NCBI RefSeq assembly: GCF_963662255.1
Contig: NC_085052.1
Coordinates: 30,576,654 to 30,640,653, forward strand
Origin: Cinclus cinclus
Lineage: Eukaryota > Chordata > Aves > Passeriformes > Cinclidae
Reading direction: 5' to 3'
Length of the DNA: 64,000 nt
Position numbers and translations under genes: made by a program. This document shows, piece by piece, positions 57,301-64,000 of the stretch. Position 1 is the first letter of the stretch, and each line of letters starts with the position of its first letter. The notes under the pieces were generated by a model. The model was not told the DNA's origin. It saw nothing but the letters and a program-made list of their open reading frames with translations, and did not search any database.

Positions 57301-58571
57301 TATCAACATCTTTAAGAATTATAAGCAGATTTATCCGAGAGAGTAAACACTCTGGTAAAATGAATAATGTGTAGAATAAAGTATAGGCTGCTATAGCTTA
57401 GCTTTGTTTCAGCAAGTAAAAAAACCTCAAAGTATTTTGATAAAATCCTAAGGAGGCACCACTGACACATTCTCCTCCATGCACACTAATATCAGACAGT
57501 TAATAAGCACAAACACCACGTTTGGAAAAATAACTCTCACTGTCAGTCAAGAGCAAAAAAAAAATCTGAAAATCCAAACATTTTGGCAGCATACATACTA
57601 CTCCTCACCAGCATTTATCAAGGCATGCCACAGTAACACGCAGACTATAGCAACATTTCGCATCTTCCTTTCTGGAATGACCACTTAGAATTATAGAAAA
57701 ATACAGCAAATTACCTCCATGAACAACAAGTCAAAAAGGAGTGGCAAGGCATTTCAGCATACAGCAAAGTTTATGCTGTCTTCTCTGTACTAAAGATAAA
57801 ACAGCTCATCATTTTTATTAGCCTTCAGCATTCAGATTTTCATTAACATAACTCATAAATAAAGTTCTTCACACTATTCTTGGAGAAGAAAAAAAAACAA
57901 TGAAAAGACCAAGAAACCCCCAATACCATGCTGCTTTGTAAAAATAATTTCCAAGTCATTACTCTTGACCATGTTTCTCTTTGTAGTTTAGTTGCTGCAG
58001 GACTCCTTTTTCCAGTCCTTCCGTGCCTCTGTTCAACCACAAACTTTGCTGAATCATTTTGTGGATTGTGCATTTGTTTCTTAAAAGGCCATTGCATTTC
58101 TCAACCAAATATTTATGCTTTCAACAATATCACAGTAAGTTGCAAGTCAGATTTTTAATAACAGGATGTGCCATTTAGCCACAGAAAAAAATCACCACCT
58201 CACAACATCTTTAGGGTTAACCTCCAAAATTAGGCATAGCAAATGTTCATCATGCATATTTTAACATTTTTAGTTAAAGAATTGCTAAAACTGTTTTTGT
58301 GCATGGATAACAGGAGCATATACTAAATAATCTCTTTCTCATCTCATTCCATGCATGGCTGGTAGCAAGGAGCCATTTTAAACGACAAAATTTTTAAACA
58401 TTTGATCAATATGGTGCAAACTGCACATGAAGTTTAATTAATTGGTCACATGCATGAGTAATTCGTTGTTTTGTTTTTTTCCTCCTCTAATCAGGTGCTG
58501 TTATATAACAAACATCTTTCTTACCTTCTGAAAAAAGTCTTCCCCACTTTTCCCTTTGCCCTCTGCAGCAG
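3251..58571 (-). CDS. BICC1: Bicaudal-C homologue 1 (BICC1), exons 2-21, 5' end outside window
   Basis: This RNA-binding protein has three KH domains, two KH-like domains and a C-terminal SAM domain. From family knowledge, it binds target mRNAs through the KH region, represses translation, and forms cytoplasmic SAM-polymer granules; it acts in left-right patterning and in kidney and bile-duct tubule development. Twenty exons join in phase (lengths 47, 70, 80, 159, 54, 195, 252, 132, 187, 159, 197, 142, 157, 163, 40, 155, 154, 161, 100 and 131 bp) for about 911 codons. Visible hallmarks are GXXG loops GKSG, GKGG and GRNG, a SAM core containing [17 protein letters not shown], and a C-terminus ending [11 protein letters not shown]. 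Vertebrate BICC1 is about 970 residues, so only about 60 N-terminal residues (exon 1) are missing; no matching exon was found up to 64000. Residue numbers in the exon entries count from the first residue seen in the window. No disruption was seen. Confidence 0.96.
4461..4560 (-). CDS. BICC1: BICC1 exon 20 (SAM domain, C-terminal half)
   Basis: This 100-bp exon has acceptor tatattctag and donor ATTTCAG|gtaaaa. It encodes [20 protein letters not shown] and [13 protein letters not shown], the remaining SAM helices, including the DLKELGI segment typical of polymerising SAM domains. Phase 0 in and phase 1 out. Confidence 0.97.
4995..5155 (-). CDS. BICC1: BICC1 exon 19 (SAM domain, N-terminal half)
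   Basis: This 161-bp exon has acceptor tcccttccag and donor CAAGAG|gttggt. It encodes [20 protein letters not shown], a short linker, and [20 protein letters not shown], the first helices of SAM (domain from about observed residue 814). SAM polymerisation concentrates the protein in cytoplasmic granules, according to family knowledge. The donor is non-consensus; read-through would add 11 codons and then stop. Confidence 0.95.
5611..5652. repeat. Short tandem duplication in intron 18
   Basis: The unit tttagaaattagaagttc occurs twice in a row, with a partial copy (gaaatttagaaa) just before. Likely local slippage or duplication; no function seen. Confidence 0.8.
6096..6375 (-). mobile_element. 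CR1-type LINE fragment, 3' end, in intron 18
   Basis: The plus strand reads catagaattgcctgggttgg followed by aagggacctgaaagatc, the reverse complement of a CR1 3' terminus. It continues through the familiar CR1 stretches around cagcctggccttggacactt, cagccacagcttccctggg and ttgtcctgtcacta. The element therefore lies on the minus strand with its 3' end near 6096. It is 5'-truncated and diverged, has no reading frame left, and is typical of bird genomes. Confidence 0.88.
6804..6957 (-). CDS. BICC1: BICC1 exon 18 (Ser/Arg-rich linker)
   Basis: This 154-bp, phase 0-in exon has acceptor tgtgatttgcag and donor AATCAG|gtcaat (weak at +3 and +4). It encodes [32 protein letters not shown] and ends [13 protein letters not shown] and SPKRK are plausible phosphorylation and basic motifs. 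The open frame continues upstream into intron 17, but the family boundary YE|GSS fixes the acceptor used here. Confidence 0.95.
8639..8793 (-). CDS. BICC1: BICC1 exon 17 (conserved pre-SAM linker)
   Basis: This 155-bp exon has acceptor ctatttttcag (preceded by a tract of mixed pyrimidines) and donor TATGAG|gtatat. It encodes [40 protein letters not shown] and ends MTTTYE. It is highly conserved for a linker segment, which suggests a binding motif, though none is established here. Confidence 0.96.
9447..9486 (-). CDS. BICC1: BICC1 exon 16 (40-bp exon)
   Basis: This very short exon has acceptor taatttttag and a near-perfect donor AAAG|gtaagt. It encodes [13 protein letters not shown] plus the first base of an Ala codon. 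It was found by extending the known peptide between exons 15 and 17. Its length is not divisible by three, so skipping would frameshift and remove the SAM domain. Confidence 0.95.
10684..10846 (-). CDS. BICC1: BICC1 exon 15 (GC-rich linker exon)
   Basis: This 163-bp exon has acceptor cccttgtcccccag and donor ATGCAG|gtaggt. It encodes [42 protein letters not shown] and ends FVNMQ. It is strikingly GC- and CpG-rich compared with all other exons. The frame stays open upstream of the acceptor into intron 14, which also holds an 11-bp G-run tandem repeat. The Ala/Glu/Arg-rich segment may be helical. Confidence 0.95.
10913..10992. repeat. 11-bp minisatellite (cagccccagtg)n in intron 14
   Basis: Seven CCCC runs begin at 10921, 10932, 10943, 10954, 10965, 10976 and 10987, exactly 11 bp apart, separated by agtgcag. 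On the transcribed strand this is GGGG with 7-base spacers. It lies about 70-145 nt upstream of the exon 15 acceptor. Confidence 0.95.
12161..12317 (-). CDS. BICC1: BICC1 exon 14 (linker)
   Basis: This 157-bp exon has acceptor ggcctcatag and donor CACTTACA|gtaagc. It encodes [18 protein letters not shown], then a Ser-rich stretch and [17 protein letters not shown]. The final His codon is split with exon 15. The donor is fixed by phase: ending the exon one codon later would read straight into TAA. Confidence 0.95.
13392..13533 (-). CDS. BICC1: BICC1 exon 13 (variable linker)
   Basis: This 142-bp, phase 0-in exon has acceptor atcttttcag and donor GAAGAAG|gtgaga. It encodes [20 protein letters not shown] and then [18 protein letters not shown] to NSEEG. 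It looks like the least conserved exon, recognised mainly by IKYxA and SLGE motifs, splice sites and phase. It has no long open frame of its own and would be easily missed. Confidence 0.9.
13829..14025 (-). CDS. BICC1: BICC1 exon 12 (linker)
   Basis: This 197-bp exon has acceptor ttttgttacag and donor GTAAAG|gtaagt. It encodes [20 protein letters not shown], then [11 protein letters not shown], a proline run PSPPPGLTP, and ends SLNGHVK. Hydrophobic patches in an otherwise disordered linker are conserved in the family; I know of no defined fold for them. Confidence 0.95.
14388..14546 (-). CDS. BICC1: BICC1 exon 11 (Ser/Thr/Pro-rich linker)
   Basis: This 159-bp exon has acceptor ttttttgcag and donor ACCACAG|gtcagt. 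It encodes [20 protein letters not shown] onwards to [15 protein letters not shown]. It is low in complexity, rich in Ser, Thr, Pro and Asn, and likely disordered. Assignment rests on phase agreement with both neighbours and conserved peptide order. Confidence 0.94.
15945..16131 (-). CDS. BICC1: BICC1 exon 10 (end of KH-like 2, linker start)
   Basis: This 187-bp exon, phase 0 in and 1 out, has acceptor ctttccctgcag and donor CTCG|gtatgc. It encodes [19 protein letters not shown], then [10 protein letters not shown] and a Ser/Pro/Leu-rich stretch to SAGLGLTGL. It ends the structured KH array and begins the flexible linker. A pyrimidine-rich tandem repeat lies about 25-90 nt upstream of the acceptor. 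Confidence 0.95.
16156..16220. repeat. 16-bp tandem repeat (ataaaaaaggaaaacc)n in intron 9
   Basis: About four nearly perfect copies. On the transcribed strand each unit reads ggttttccttttttat, so the array is pyrimidine-rich and ends about 25 nt before the exon 10 acceptor. It produces a repetitive Phe/Pro/Leu open frame by chance. Confidence 0.93.
17082..17213 (-). CDS. BICC1: BICC1 exon 9 (KH-like domain 2, first part)
   Basis: This 132-bp, phase 0-0 exon has acceptor ttttttttcag and donor AGCAAG|gtttgt, which departs from consensus at +3 and +4. It encodes 44 residues from [14 protein letters not shown] to KPKPKQPSK. It resembles the start of exon 7 (LPLVLMFE versus LPLVLMFD), consistent with the repeated KH/KH-like architecture. 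Confidence 0.96.
18438..18689 (-). CDS. BICC1: BICC1 exon 8 (end of KH-like 1 and KH3)
   Basis: This 252-bp exon, the largest, is phase 0-0 with acceptor tttccccccag and donor CTCATG|gtaaat. It encodes 84 residues from [12 protein letters not shown] to LARQYLM. KH3 carries [19 protein letters not shown] with GXXG = GRNG at observed residues 238-241, then [13 protein letters not shown]. It is one of the most conserved parts of the protein. Confidence 0.97.
19419..19452. repeat. 13-bp tandem duplication in intron 7
   Basis: The unit aaatcctaaactt is present twice back to back within an AT-rich intron. A further local duplication (gatacacaaatta twice) occurs near 19555-19580. No function is suggested. 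Confidence 0.7.
19624..19818 (-). CDS. BICC1: BICC1 exon 7 (KH-like domain 1)
   Basis: This 195-bp, phase 0-0 exon has acceptor attgttgtag and donor GTGAAG|gtaatc. It encodes 65 residues from [12 protein letters not shown] to NNTSAVK, including [20 protein letters not shown]. This is KH-like 1, which has no GXXG loop; in the family such domains are thought to be structural rather than RNA-contacting. The central methionines are codons inside the exon and not a start. Confidence 0.96.
20619..20672 (-). CDS. BICC1: BICC1 exon 6 (KH2 / KH-like 1 junction)
   Basis: This 54-bp in-frame exon has acceptor cttcttccag and donor CGG|gtaatg. It encodes [18 protein letters not shown], the last strand and helix of KH2. 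It is a multiple of three, so skipping would delete 18 residues without a frameshift. Too short to stand out as an open frame, it was found by walking from exon 5 to exon 7. Confidence 0.95.
21248..21269. repeat. A(22) run in intron 5
   Basis: An uninterrupted A homopolymer, T on the transcribed strand. No retroelement body was recognised beside it. Confidence 0.9.
21628..21786 (-). CDS. BICC1: BICC1 exon 5 (KH2)
   Basis: This 159-bp, phase 0-0 exon has acceptor gatttccag and donor AACCAA|gtaagt. It encodes 53 residues from [10 protein letters not shown] to NNQAEKSNQ. It holds the canonical KH2 signature [18 protein letters not shown], with GXXG = GKGG at observed residues 86-89, followed by IHFPDSN. 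This is the best-formed KH loop in the protein. Confidence 0.97.
22943..23022 (-). CDS. BICC1: BICC1 exon 4 (end of KH1)
   Basis: This 80-bp exon has acceptor cttttatag and donor ACAAAA|gtaaga. It completes a split Asp codon, then encodes [20 protein letters not shown] and SVLDTK. This is the last strand and helix of KH1. The methionine in KIMSVLDTK is the first in-frame ATG downstream of the large intron 3, so it would be a possible start if an internal promoter existed there. Confidence 0.95.
26102..26118. repeat. (GA)n microsatellite
   Basis: Alternating A and G for 17 bases, preceded by an A/C-rich low-complexity tract at about 26009-26060. It lies in intron 3. Confidence 0.85.
27701..27718. 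repeat. T(18) run in intron 3
   Basis: Homopolymer tract without a recognisable retroelement next to it. Confidence 0.9.
31800..32215. promoter_or_regulatory. CpG-rich patch inside intron 3 (candidate internal promoter or enhancer)
   Basis: I count roughly 25 CpG dinucleotides in about 400 bp, with about ten packed into 32011-32046 (around tcgcgcccgtcgcc and gcacgcgaagcgcgcgg). The surrounding tens of kilobases are nearly CpG-free. No TATA box or clear initiator was seen. A minus-strand transcript starting here would enter BICC1 at exon 4. Function is inference only. Confidence 0.35.
32230..32650. promoter_or_regulatory. Cluster of AP-1/MARE-like and homeodomain-like sites in intron 3
   Basis: Contains tgagtcagc (near 32268) and tgactcagca (32555-32564), both AP-1/MAF-type cores. 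TAATTA or AATTA cores lie near 32425, 32473, 32541 and 32635. It sits next to the CpG-rich patch. Such motifs also arise by chance in AT-rich DNA, so this is a candidate only. Confidence 0.22.
33304..33325. repeat. A(22) run in intron 3
   Basis: Uninterrupted homopolymer; no element body was recognised on either side. Confidence 0.9.
33617..33727. repeat. AT-only 8-bp satellite (ataaatat)n
   Basis: About 110 bp built almost entirely of an 8-bp unit, near-perfect from about 33650 to 33724 and degenerate at the left edge (ataaataaagatataaat). It is likely variable in length, prone to DNA unwinding, and contains repeated TATAAATA. Confidence 0.92.
38941..38967. repeat. T(27) run with T/G-rich leader
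   Basis: This is the longest homopolymer in the window, preceded by a T/G-rich tract from about 38877. Similar G/T-rich low-complexity tracts occur at about 36443-36491, 50283-50322 and 54308-54376. Confidence 0.9.
39681..39717. repeat. (TG)(TA)(CA) compound microsatellite
   Basis: The tract tgtgtgtatatatatatata runs into cacacacatacacacac. The self-complementary TG-TA-CA order allows a hairpin. Confidence 0.9.
39897..40090 (-). mobile_element. CR1-type LINE fragment, 3' end, in intron 3
   Basis: The plus strand reads tagaaccacaggatctttaa, then ggttggaaaagacctcc, agatcatgaagtccaacc and, further on, aaggatggcaactccacca. This is the reverse complement of a CR1 3' end of a subfamily different from the intron 18 copy. 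It is a short 5'-truncated remnant. Confidence 0.88.
42042..42068. repeat. A-rich tract in intron 3
   Basis: An A(16) run plus A(8) interrupted by single G bases, followed by a purine-rich stretch to about 42290. Low complexity with no gene content. Confidence 0.85.
44593..44614. repeat. Perfect 22-bp palindrome of alternating TG/TA/CA
   Basis: The core tgtgtgtatatatacacaca equals its own reverse complement, with one more matching base on each side. It is alternating purine-pyrimidine, and so able to form a hairpin or Z-DNA. Confidence 0.85.
45321..45500. repeat. Unclassified interspersed repeat, copy A (intron 3)
   Basis: Direct-orientation relative of 49744-49970. Shared blocks include ttccttccccaattc-like, atcaatttggactttaat-like and accatgtgg, then tctcactttaaaccataaa. 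About 12% mismatch over the best 66 bp by eye. No coding potential; probably an old transposable-element fragment. Confidence 0.7.
46349..46418 (-). CDS. BICC1: BICC1 exon 3 (KH1 core)
   Basis: This 70-bp exon has acceptor ttttaatag and donor AAAAAAG|gtattt. It encodes [18 protein letters not shown] followed by AKSKK, the helix and strand after the KH1 GXXG loop. Phase 0 in and phase 1 out both match the neighbours. It is isolated between introns of about 12.1 kb and 23.3 kb, and conservation of the peptide with other BICC1 proteins makes the call secure. Confidence 0.95.
49744..49970. repeat. Unclassified interspersed repeat, copy B (intron 2)
   Basis: Matches copy A from tcccagtc through atctcactttacaccataaa. 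It then has about 40-70 extra bases before similarity resumes at tcttgcacctt and ctttcagaaaa. Family unknown to me; the same orientation as copy A suggests either independent insertions or an old segmental duplication. Confidence 0.7.
50395..50928 (+). pseudogene. Unrecognised coding-like stretch with one in-frame stop
   Basis: A plus-strand frame runs open from at least 50218. From the Met at about 50389 it looks protein-like: mixed composition, a charged helical part ([19 protein letters not shown]), then [14 protein letters not shown]. It meets TGA at 50722-50724 and continues open in the same frame for 67 further codons (including [17 protein letters not shown]) to TAA at 50926-50928. The part before 50330 is G/T-rich low complexity and probably not coding. 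I do not recognise the family. It may be a decayed retrocopy, a fragment of an old mobile element, or chance. No poly(A) tail or target duplication was seen. Confidence 0.35.
53945..53998. repeat. 20-bp tandem repeat, 2.7 copies
   Basis: The unit acctatacttatactatact occurs at 53945-53964 and 53965-53984, with 14 bases of a third copy. It lies in intron 2 with no function apparent. Confidence 0.93.
58525..58571 (-). CDS. BICC1: BICC1 exon 2 (start of KH1)
   Basis: This 47-bp exon begins with two bases of a split alanine codon after the acceptor gttttacag and ends at donor AAG|gtaaga. It encodes [19 protein letters not shown] (observed residues 7-10) is the GXXG loop of KH1. Skipping it would shift the frame and remove that loop. 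It is the most 5' coding exon visible; the preceding exon should end with a lone G in phase 1. Confidence 0.93.
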
Positions 58572-61500
58572 CTGTAAAACAAAAGTGGGATCTGGTTACT
58601 AAATACACAAAAGAAAATTCACAGGCTTACATATTCTTACAAATTCTCAGTGAGTACACACTACTATAAAATAAGAACTCCGGCTATTTTTTCTCATGCA
58701 ATAAACATTTGTCAACAACTGAGTAATACCCAGACCAACCTTTCACAAGTCACTTGCCAAGGATGGAATTCAAACTCTTCCTATTTGAGCTGTAACACAC
58801 TGATACATATTTTAGTTACAAAATACACAAGGTCGAAGTGTAACCATTTAGTCACACTACATACTTTGCCCTGCAATTCTACCAACAGCAGGATCAAAGG
58901 AAAGCTAGGAGAGCATAAGACTTGCTGTATCAAGTATCACATTATTCAGTGATCTCAAGACCACGACCTGGATTATCTCCCACTTGTATTTAAACCCATA
59001 ACTGCAAGTTTAGCTAATGAAAATTATCACATTTTAAATTATACAACTGCTTGCACAGAGTTTATGTTGTAGTTTATCTGTTGATCTAGTTGAACTAGCA
59101 ACCAGTTCAAAACATAGTAGCTCAAACTCATTATGAAGAAGATTGTTTCCTTTTCCCTGGAGAAAGCGATACCTTCTAAAAGAACTCCAAGGGTAGCAAA
59201 ATGGAAACTTCAGGATTACTGAAGCAACTTACACTCATCATTACTTTTGTATTTCTCGTGTACAAAACAGACCCCTTGAGCCCACCCCATCACCCTGGCT
59301 TCAAAGCTATGTTGCAAGTACTTAGTTCTGCCCCCTCCTCCAAGTGCACAGCCAATTCCAAACTCTTAAGGAACTGTTAACTCAGCTATTGAAATGTGAT
59401 AGCAAATGCAAGTGAGCAGATACAGGCTGGAAGCATGAGATGACTTCTACCCCAGAGGAAGAAGTGCCACTACATTTGAAGTAAGCTTCTCAAAATCTCA
59501 ATAACAACACAAATGCCACAGAGCTGAACACACCAGCAAGTTTTATCTCCTACAGTTCAGAAGTTCATGATTCAACTCCAGTGCAGCCAGAGCAGAGGCA
59601 GCAAATGAAGCCTGTCAAGTACTCATCTTGTTGCAGAACAATTCCAGACTCCCCAGTTCCACAAGACTGTGAAAGAAAAGCCCTCCCCACCTTCAAAACC
59701 CATAGAGGCCTGGATGAGAAGAGCAAACTGGTCCATATTTCACAAGAACAAGGTTTTCTGGAAGCAGAGAAAACAACTGGGGAAGGTTTGTTTTCCACAT
59801 TTAAAAGCCATTGATACAAGCAGAACACAACTTCCTTGAAGCAGCCCCTGGAAAGGAATAGACAGGAAATGCTTTTGGGAAGTGAAGAACACCACCACTC
59901 TATTTCAAGTGGAACATGGGACCAACATGCTTTTAATCAGGGGGTACACAAGATAAATTGGAGATGAGAATGTGACAGATGTGTGGCTGAAGCTGCAGTT
60001 CTGAGAATAGACAGATTTTGCTCCAGCTGCAAATGCATAGTTTCAAAACTGAATACAAACAAGAGATGGCTTAAGATAATAGCAGTGATGCTCTGCAGGG
60101 CATTAAGTAGAATGCTGACAAAGTGGATTCCAAGCTTTTTATTGTAGGTTTATTTTTAATATGAATCATTCTGGTGACCTGATTTACAGCCTGGCCCCAC
60201 CAACAACTGATGGCACAACAGATAGAATCCAACAAACACTGACAAAGTGGGAAAGAAGATGGAAGGAAAACATCCCAAAATGGGTTCACAGGAAAAATAC
60301 CCCCACCAGTAGAGACAATAGGAAAGTTGGAGCAAATGGCACTTCAGAAAAAAAAAAGAAAAAATCTTTACTCAGTTAATAGTAGGTTTAGTTGTTACAA
60401 CATACTATAAAGATATGGTTTTTCATTAGTGCTTTTCAGCATATAAGATGTTTTATGATAACCCATTTGTTAGGTCTTGCGATATCTGAAAAGGCAGGGC
60501 AGACTGTATGGTGGCTTTTGGAAAGACACTGAAGTTGAAGGTCTGTACCTTGGAACAATTCCTCACATGTTCAGAGATACAGCAATCTCTTGGAATTTTG
60601 TCACTTCATGTCCAAGATGCAGCACTACTTAATCCAGGAAGAGGCATGCCTCTGATTATACCTCATTTTTCTGTACTGAGGTGGCCTAGTCATTACCATC
60701 TCCATTATGCATTGACTCAATAAAGAAAAGATGCCCAGAATTATGGCTTAAAGTATTTTGTTACACTTAGAATTATATATTTCACTATAAAAGAAGAAAA
60801 ATTGCCTAAAAACTTGAAGACAAACTACACGAATCGGTGTATTATGCTTCTTTTGAGGTTAGTTTTTTCCCAGCTATTGTCTCCCTTTTCTCTCCTTCCT
60901 CATATGATAGAAATCTTTGTACCAATTATCTACTTACCCTTTCATTTTACTTCCTAAATTCCCTCTGTTTTTTATGAGGAGCAATTACAGTTAAAGAAAT
61001 ATAAATTCTATCAGTAGTTTAGGAATTTTGTGATGCTACCCACAATTACCTGTATGTTTACCCTCAAAATAAGTACCTATGTTTAAGAAAGCTTCCAATA
61101 TATATCTGAAAGATTTACAATTCATGTGAAATTATCTTGAAGCCTTTCTGCTCTCCAAACTAGGTAAAGGCACTTTTAGCACTTACAAAAGCAGTAGGAA
61201 TAGCCAAAATCAAGGGCAAATTTATTAATTTCTTTTATAATTGGAAAGCTAAACAGATTTTGTTACAGCAAGACAAACCCAGCATGTTTTGCAGGGAAAT
61301 GAGCAAGAGAAGCATCCCAGAGTTATGAAATTCATGCAGAAACCATTAAAATGCAAATCATTTACAGTATTCCCTACAAGCAGATGCAATTTAGTAAGGC
61401 ATTGAGGTTTACCTCAAATCAGATAAACTGCGATAAAAGCAAACTTGAATTTGTTTAGGGAAAAAAAAAAAAAAATCTCTTAGGTCATCACATCCCAAGA

Positions 61501-64000
61501 TCATCTTTTCTAAACAAGTCTTGAGAGTATTAACCCTGACCCTCAAAATAAACTTCAGCTTTGAAATATATTAAGAAGCCCACTATAGTTACATCTGACA
61601 AAGCACTCTGGCAAATTATTTTTGCAATCTTAATAATAATAATTAGATTTTCAAACCAAGCTTTGTTCAAAAAAGCAGGAAGTTTTCAAGCTATCAAACA
61701 CCAAAGACAATAAGCCCTTTGTGGGAGGCTGAGGGGGCTAGCAGTGCTCTACCTGTGCTACATGGAAGGCACAATAGAGCCCATCTCTACTAAATTTGGA
61801 ACAAGCATCCAGATTTTAATGGACAGAGTTTCACATTTTCTGAAATTAATGACTTCAAAATACTACACCAGTAACAAACAACTTAAAGAAGTGACATTAT
61901 TGCCTGGCACGTGCCTTAGGAAACCACTCCACCCTTCTGCCAGTGGTCCCTGTCCCCAAAGCAGATTTGAGAGAAATCACAAACTGAATGCAAATTAATC
62001 CAGTTTTACCTGACTTCTGACTGACAAATTGTTTCATTTCTGCCAACTCAGGAAATACTGTTTTCTTTAAAAACAGTACGTACTTTATGGTATTGAATAA
62101 TCACTTAACCAACCCTCACAAAAACTAGGATTACTTTTACAAAAGGTGGCTACACTGGTTTCAGAAATACAGATGAAACCTATGTAAATGTGCATAACAA
62201 GCATTTTATATTTTAAGCTATAACACTGTTTATCGTAATTTCTTCCATACCATGAAATATTTTATATTAAGATTTTTGCTTTTCAAGACATATTGGATTG
62301 CTGAGGTTCCATCCAATACAAATATGAAACAGTTGAAACAGGTGTTAACTGTTATGGTACCCATGAAGTGCACCATTTGTCTACTTACTCACCAAATCAT
62401 AAAAAGGCCCAATTGTAATTTCTACGTTCAAATGGAAAAAATGAATTTGAGCTTTCACTTCAGATGTTATTTTAGTTATTAAAAGAGTTATTACAATACA
62501 GGTCATATTTTACAGGAAGGGAACCCACGATACACTGTTTAAGTCAGGTCTTTAAATGAATTACTACAACTTTGCTGACCTCACACATCAGTTTTGTGTC
62601 TTATTTTCTCAACACTTGAAGTTATCAAAAACTCGGTAACTGAGTATGATTGAGTTGGTGACTTTGCCTTTTACATTAATTAGTGTCAAAACTTCTTATT
62701 CTGTCTGCATTGAAAGACTACATTTTTAAGAGAACAAAAAAGCATGATCTGCTCTACAGTTCTCAACTGTGATGAAACAAAATCGTTCCTTGTATCGAAA
62801 TACTCTTCAACACGACAGATATTATTCTCATTTTATCAAGACAAAAATTATTTCAAGAAGCTGCAGAATAATACACCAAAGGCAAAAGCTCAATTATCCT
62901 TTACCTTTCCCTGTGCACTGAATGAGAAAGATTTCATAATGCTTATGTCAAGATGTTCTCTTGCTGTTTAGGTTTGAGTTTTTTCTGAAAATGCCATGGA
63001 AACATGCTAGCTACATAAGTGCTGTTCTTTATTTACTCCTAACTTTTTAAATGGAATAGACAGGTATTTATTGAAAGCCTGAGCTATTCAAACTTCCCAA
63101 ACTGCTGTCATACACAAAGAAACTCAACCAAAAGCTTTTCATTGAACCAGAAACCACCTGACAAAGAGATTGTGTTTTCCTGTGCACCAAGTCAGACACT
63201 AACCCACACATCCTCTGAAAGCTTACTTATATCAAGCCAAGATAAAGAATTCCACCCCCATGACCACAGAGTTAAGCCAAATAGCTGAAAATATGCCTTT
63301 AGGAGTACAAAGATAGAGTGTACATTGTTAAAGAAAAAAAAAAATCTGACCTTAAATTGAATTTGCTGAAATCCAAACAAAACAATTTTTCATTTTTCTT
63401 ATAATTGCAAAGCCAGTCTCACTTCCAGTTTTCAGCTTAGGAACTAAGAAGTCTCAGAGACAACTCAAAATATACAATCTGTCAAGAGAAGTAACAAGGC
63501 TTAAGCAAGCAAGAAATCTGCATGAACAGTGCAAGTATTTGAGACTGTTAAACTGGCTTTTCAATAAGGTTATGTATTCTTTTGACTTTATTAATTACAA
63601 TAAACTTCATAAAATAACCTGTTACATACAGCAATCTCACTACTTAGGAGTCTTATGTGGCTTCATGGAGTTTTCCAGAGTTGATGAATCAAAATCAGAC
63701 ATTCAACTTCTCTTAAACTAATATACAGAGCAATCTTCAGGTTTTGAGGATGCTCACTATAGACAGGTCAGTGTCAACTGACAGTACCAGCAGAGGAGAT
63801 GGAGCAAAGGGAAAAAAAACTCCAAAACTCTTGAGAAAATGCTGGAACAGTCAACAAACGAGAAAAAAAGCAAACCATACCTGTCCATACAGCATGCTGA
63901 CAAAAAGTAATGACAAAGTCAGGACCTACATGGTATTTGGAATATTACAGAAACTATCCATATTATGCATATTTTGTGACAAAAAGACTCTTGGACTGAG
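58572..64000 (-). other. BICC1: BICC1 intron 1, 3' part only
   Basis: Sequence upstream of exon 2. I looked for the conserved peptide that precedes exon 2 (an acidic then basic segment ending in a split Ala codon) and found no match, so exon 1 and the promoter are outside the window. AT-rich, with A runs near 61459-61476 and 63332-63344; otherwise nothing recognised. Confidence 0.8.

Larger units (their letters stand above)
46419..58524 (-). other. BICC1: BICC1 intron 2 (about 12.1 kb)
   Basis: AT-rich intron between the two KH1 exons. It contains a two-copy interspersed repeat (second copy at 49744-49970; the first copy at 45321-45500 lies just across exon 3), a plus-strand coding-like stretch at 50395-50928, a C(14) tract at 49083-49095, and a 20-bp tandem repeat at 53945-53998. 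No other exon-like sequence was recognised. Confidence 0.85.

Noticed and set aside
1..64000. CRISPR arrays, operons, tRNA or rRNA genes, viral or phage modules
   Set aside because: Nothing of the kind is present; the tandem repeats lack spacers and the gene structure is that of a vertebrate nuclear locus.

Overview
The window is vertebrate nuclear DNA, most likely from a bird. Coding sequence is split into short exons with GT-AG junctions. The background is AT-rich, interspersed repeats are sparse, and the two recognisable ones are 3' ends of CR1-type LINEs in forms typical of birds. No bacterial-style genes, operons, CRISPR arrays, tRNAs or rRNAs were seen.

One gene fills almost the whole window: BICC1 (Bicaudal-C homologue 1), an RNA-binding translational regulator, on the minus strand. 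I reconstructed 20 coding exons from splice sites, reading-phase continuity and the recalled family protein. They give about 911 codons, from just before the first KH domain to the native stop codon at 3251-3253. I number them exons 2-21, because only the first coding exon of about 60 residues (N-terminus and promoter) appears to be missing; it should lie beyond 64000. Every exon-exon phase agrees and no internal stop or frameshift was found, so the gene looks intact.

Layout from right to left, in the direction of transcription: 64000-58572 is the 3' part of intron 1; exon 2 is at 58525-58571; intron 2 is about 12.1 kb; exon 3 is at 46349-46418; intron 3 is about 23.3 kb; exons 4-21 are packed into 23022-3251 with introns of about 0.3-1.7 kb; the 3' untranslated region runs left from 3250, probably to about 400-500; 1 to about 400 is downstream flank. 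The protein order is KH1 (exons 2-4), KH2 (exons 5-6), KH-like 1 (exons 6-8), KH3 (exon 8), KH-like 2 (exons 9-10), a long low-complexity Ser/Thr/Pro-rich linker (exons 10-18), a SAM domain (exons 19-21) and a short conserved tail.

Non-genic features include two CR1 fragments, an unclassified repeat present in two copies in intron 2, several tandem repeats (two of them close upstream of splice acceptors), an AT-rich 8-bp satellite, homopolymer runs, a CpG-rich patch inside intron 3, and a plus-strand coding-like stretch with one in-frame stop in intron 2. I could not assign that last stretch to a family. No clearly new biological system was found; the best leads are the splice-site-adjacent tandem repeats, the intron 3 CpG patch and the unassigned intron 2 reading frame.
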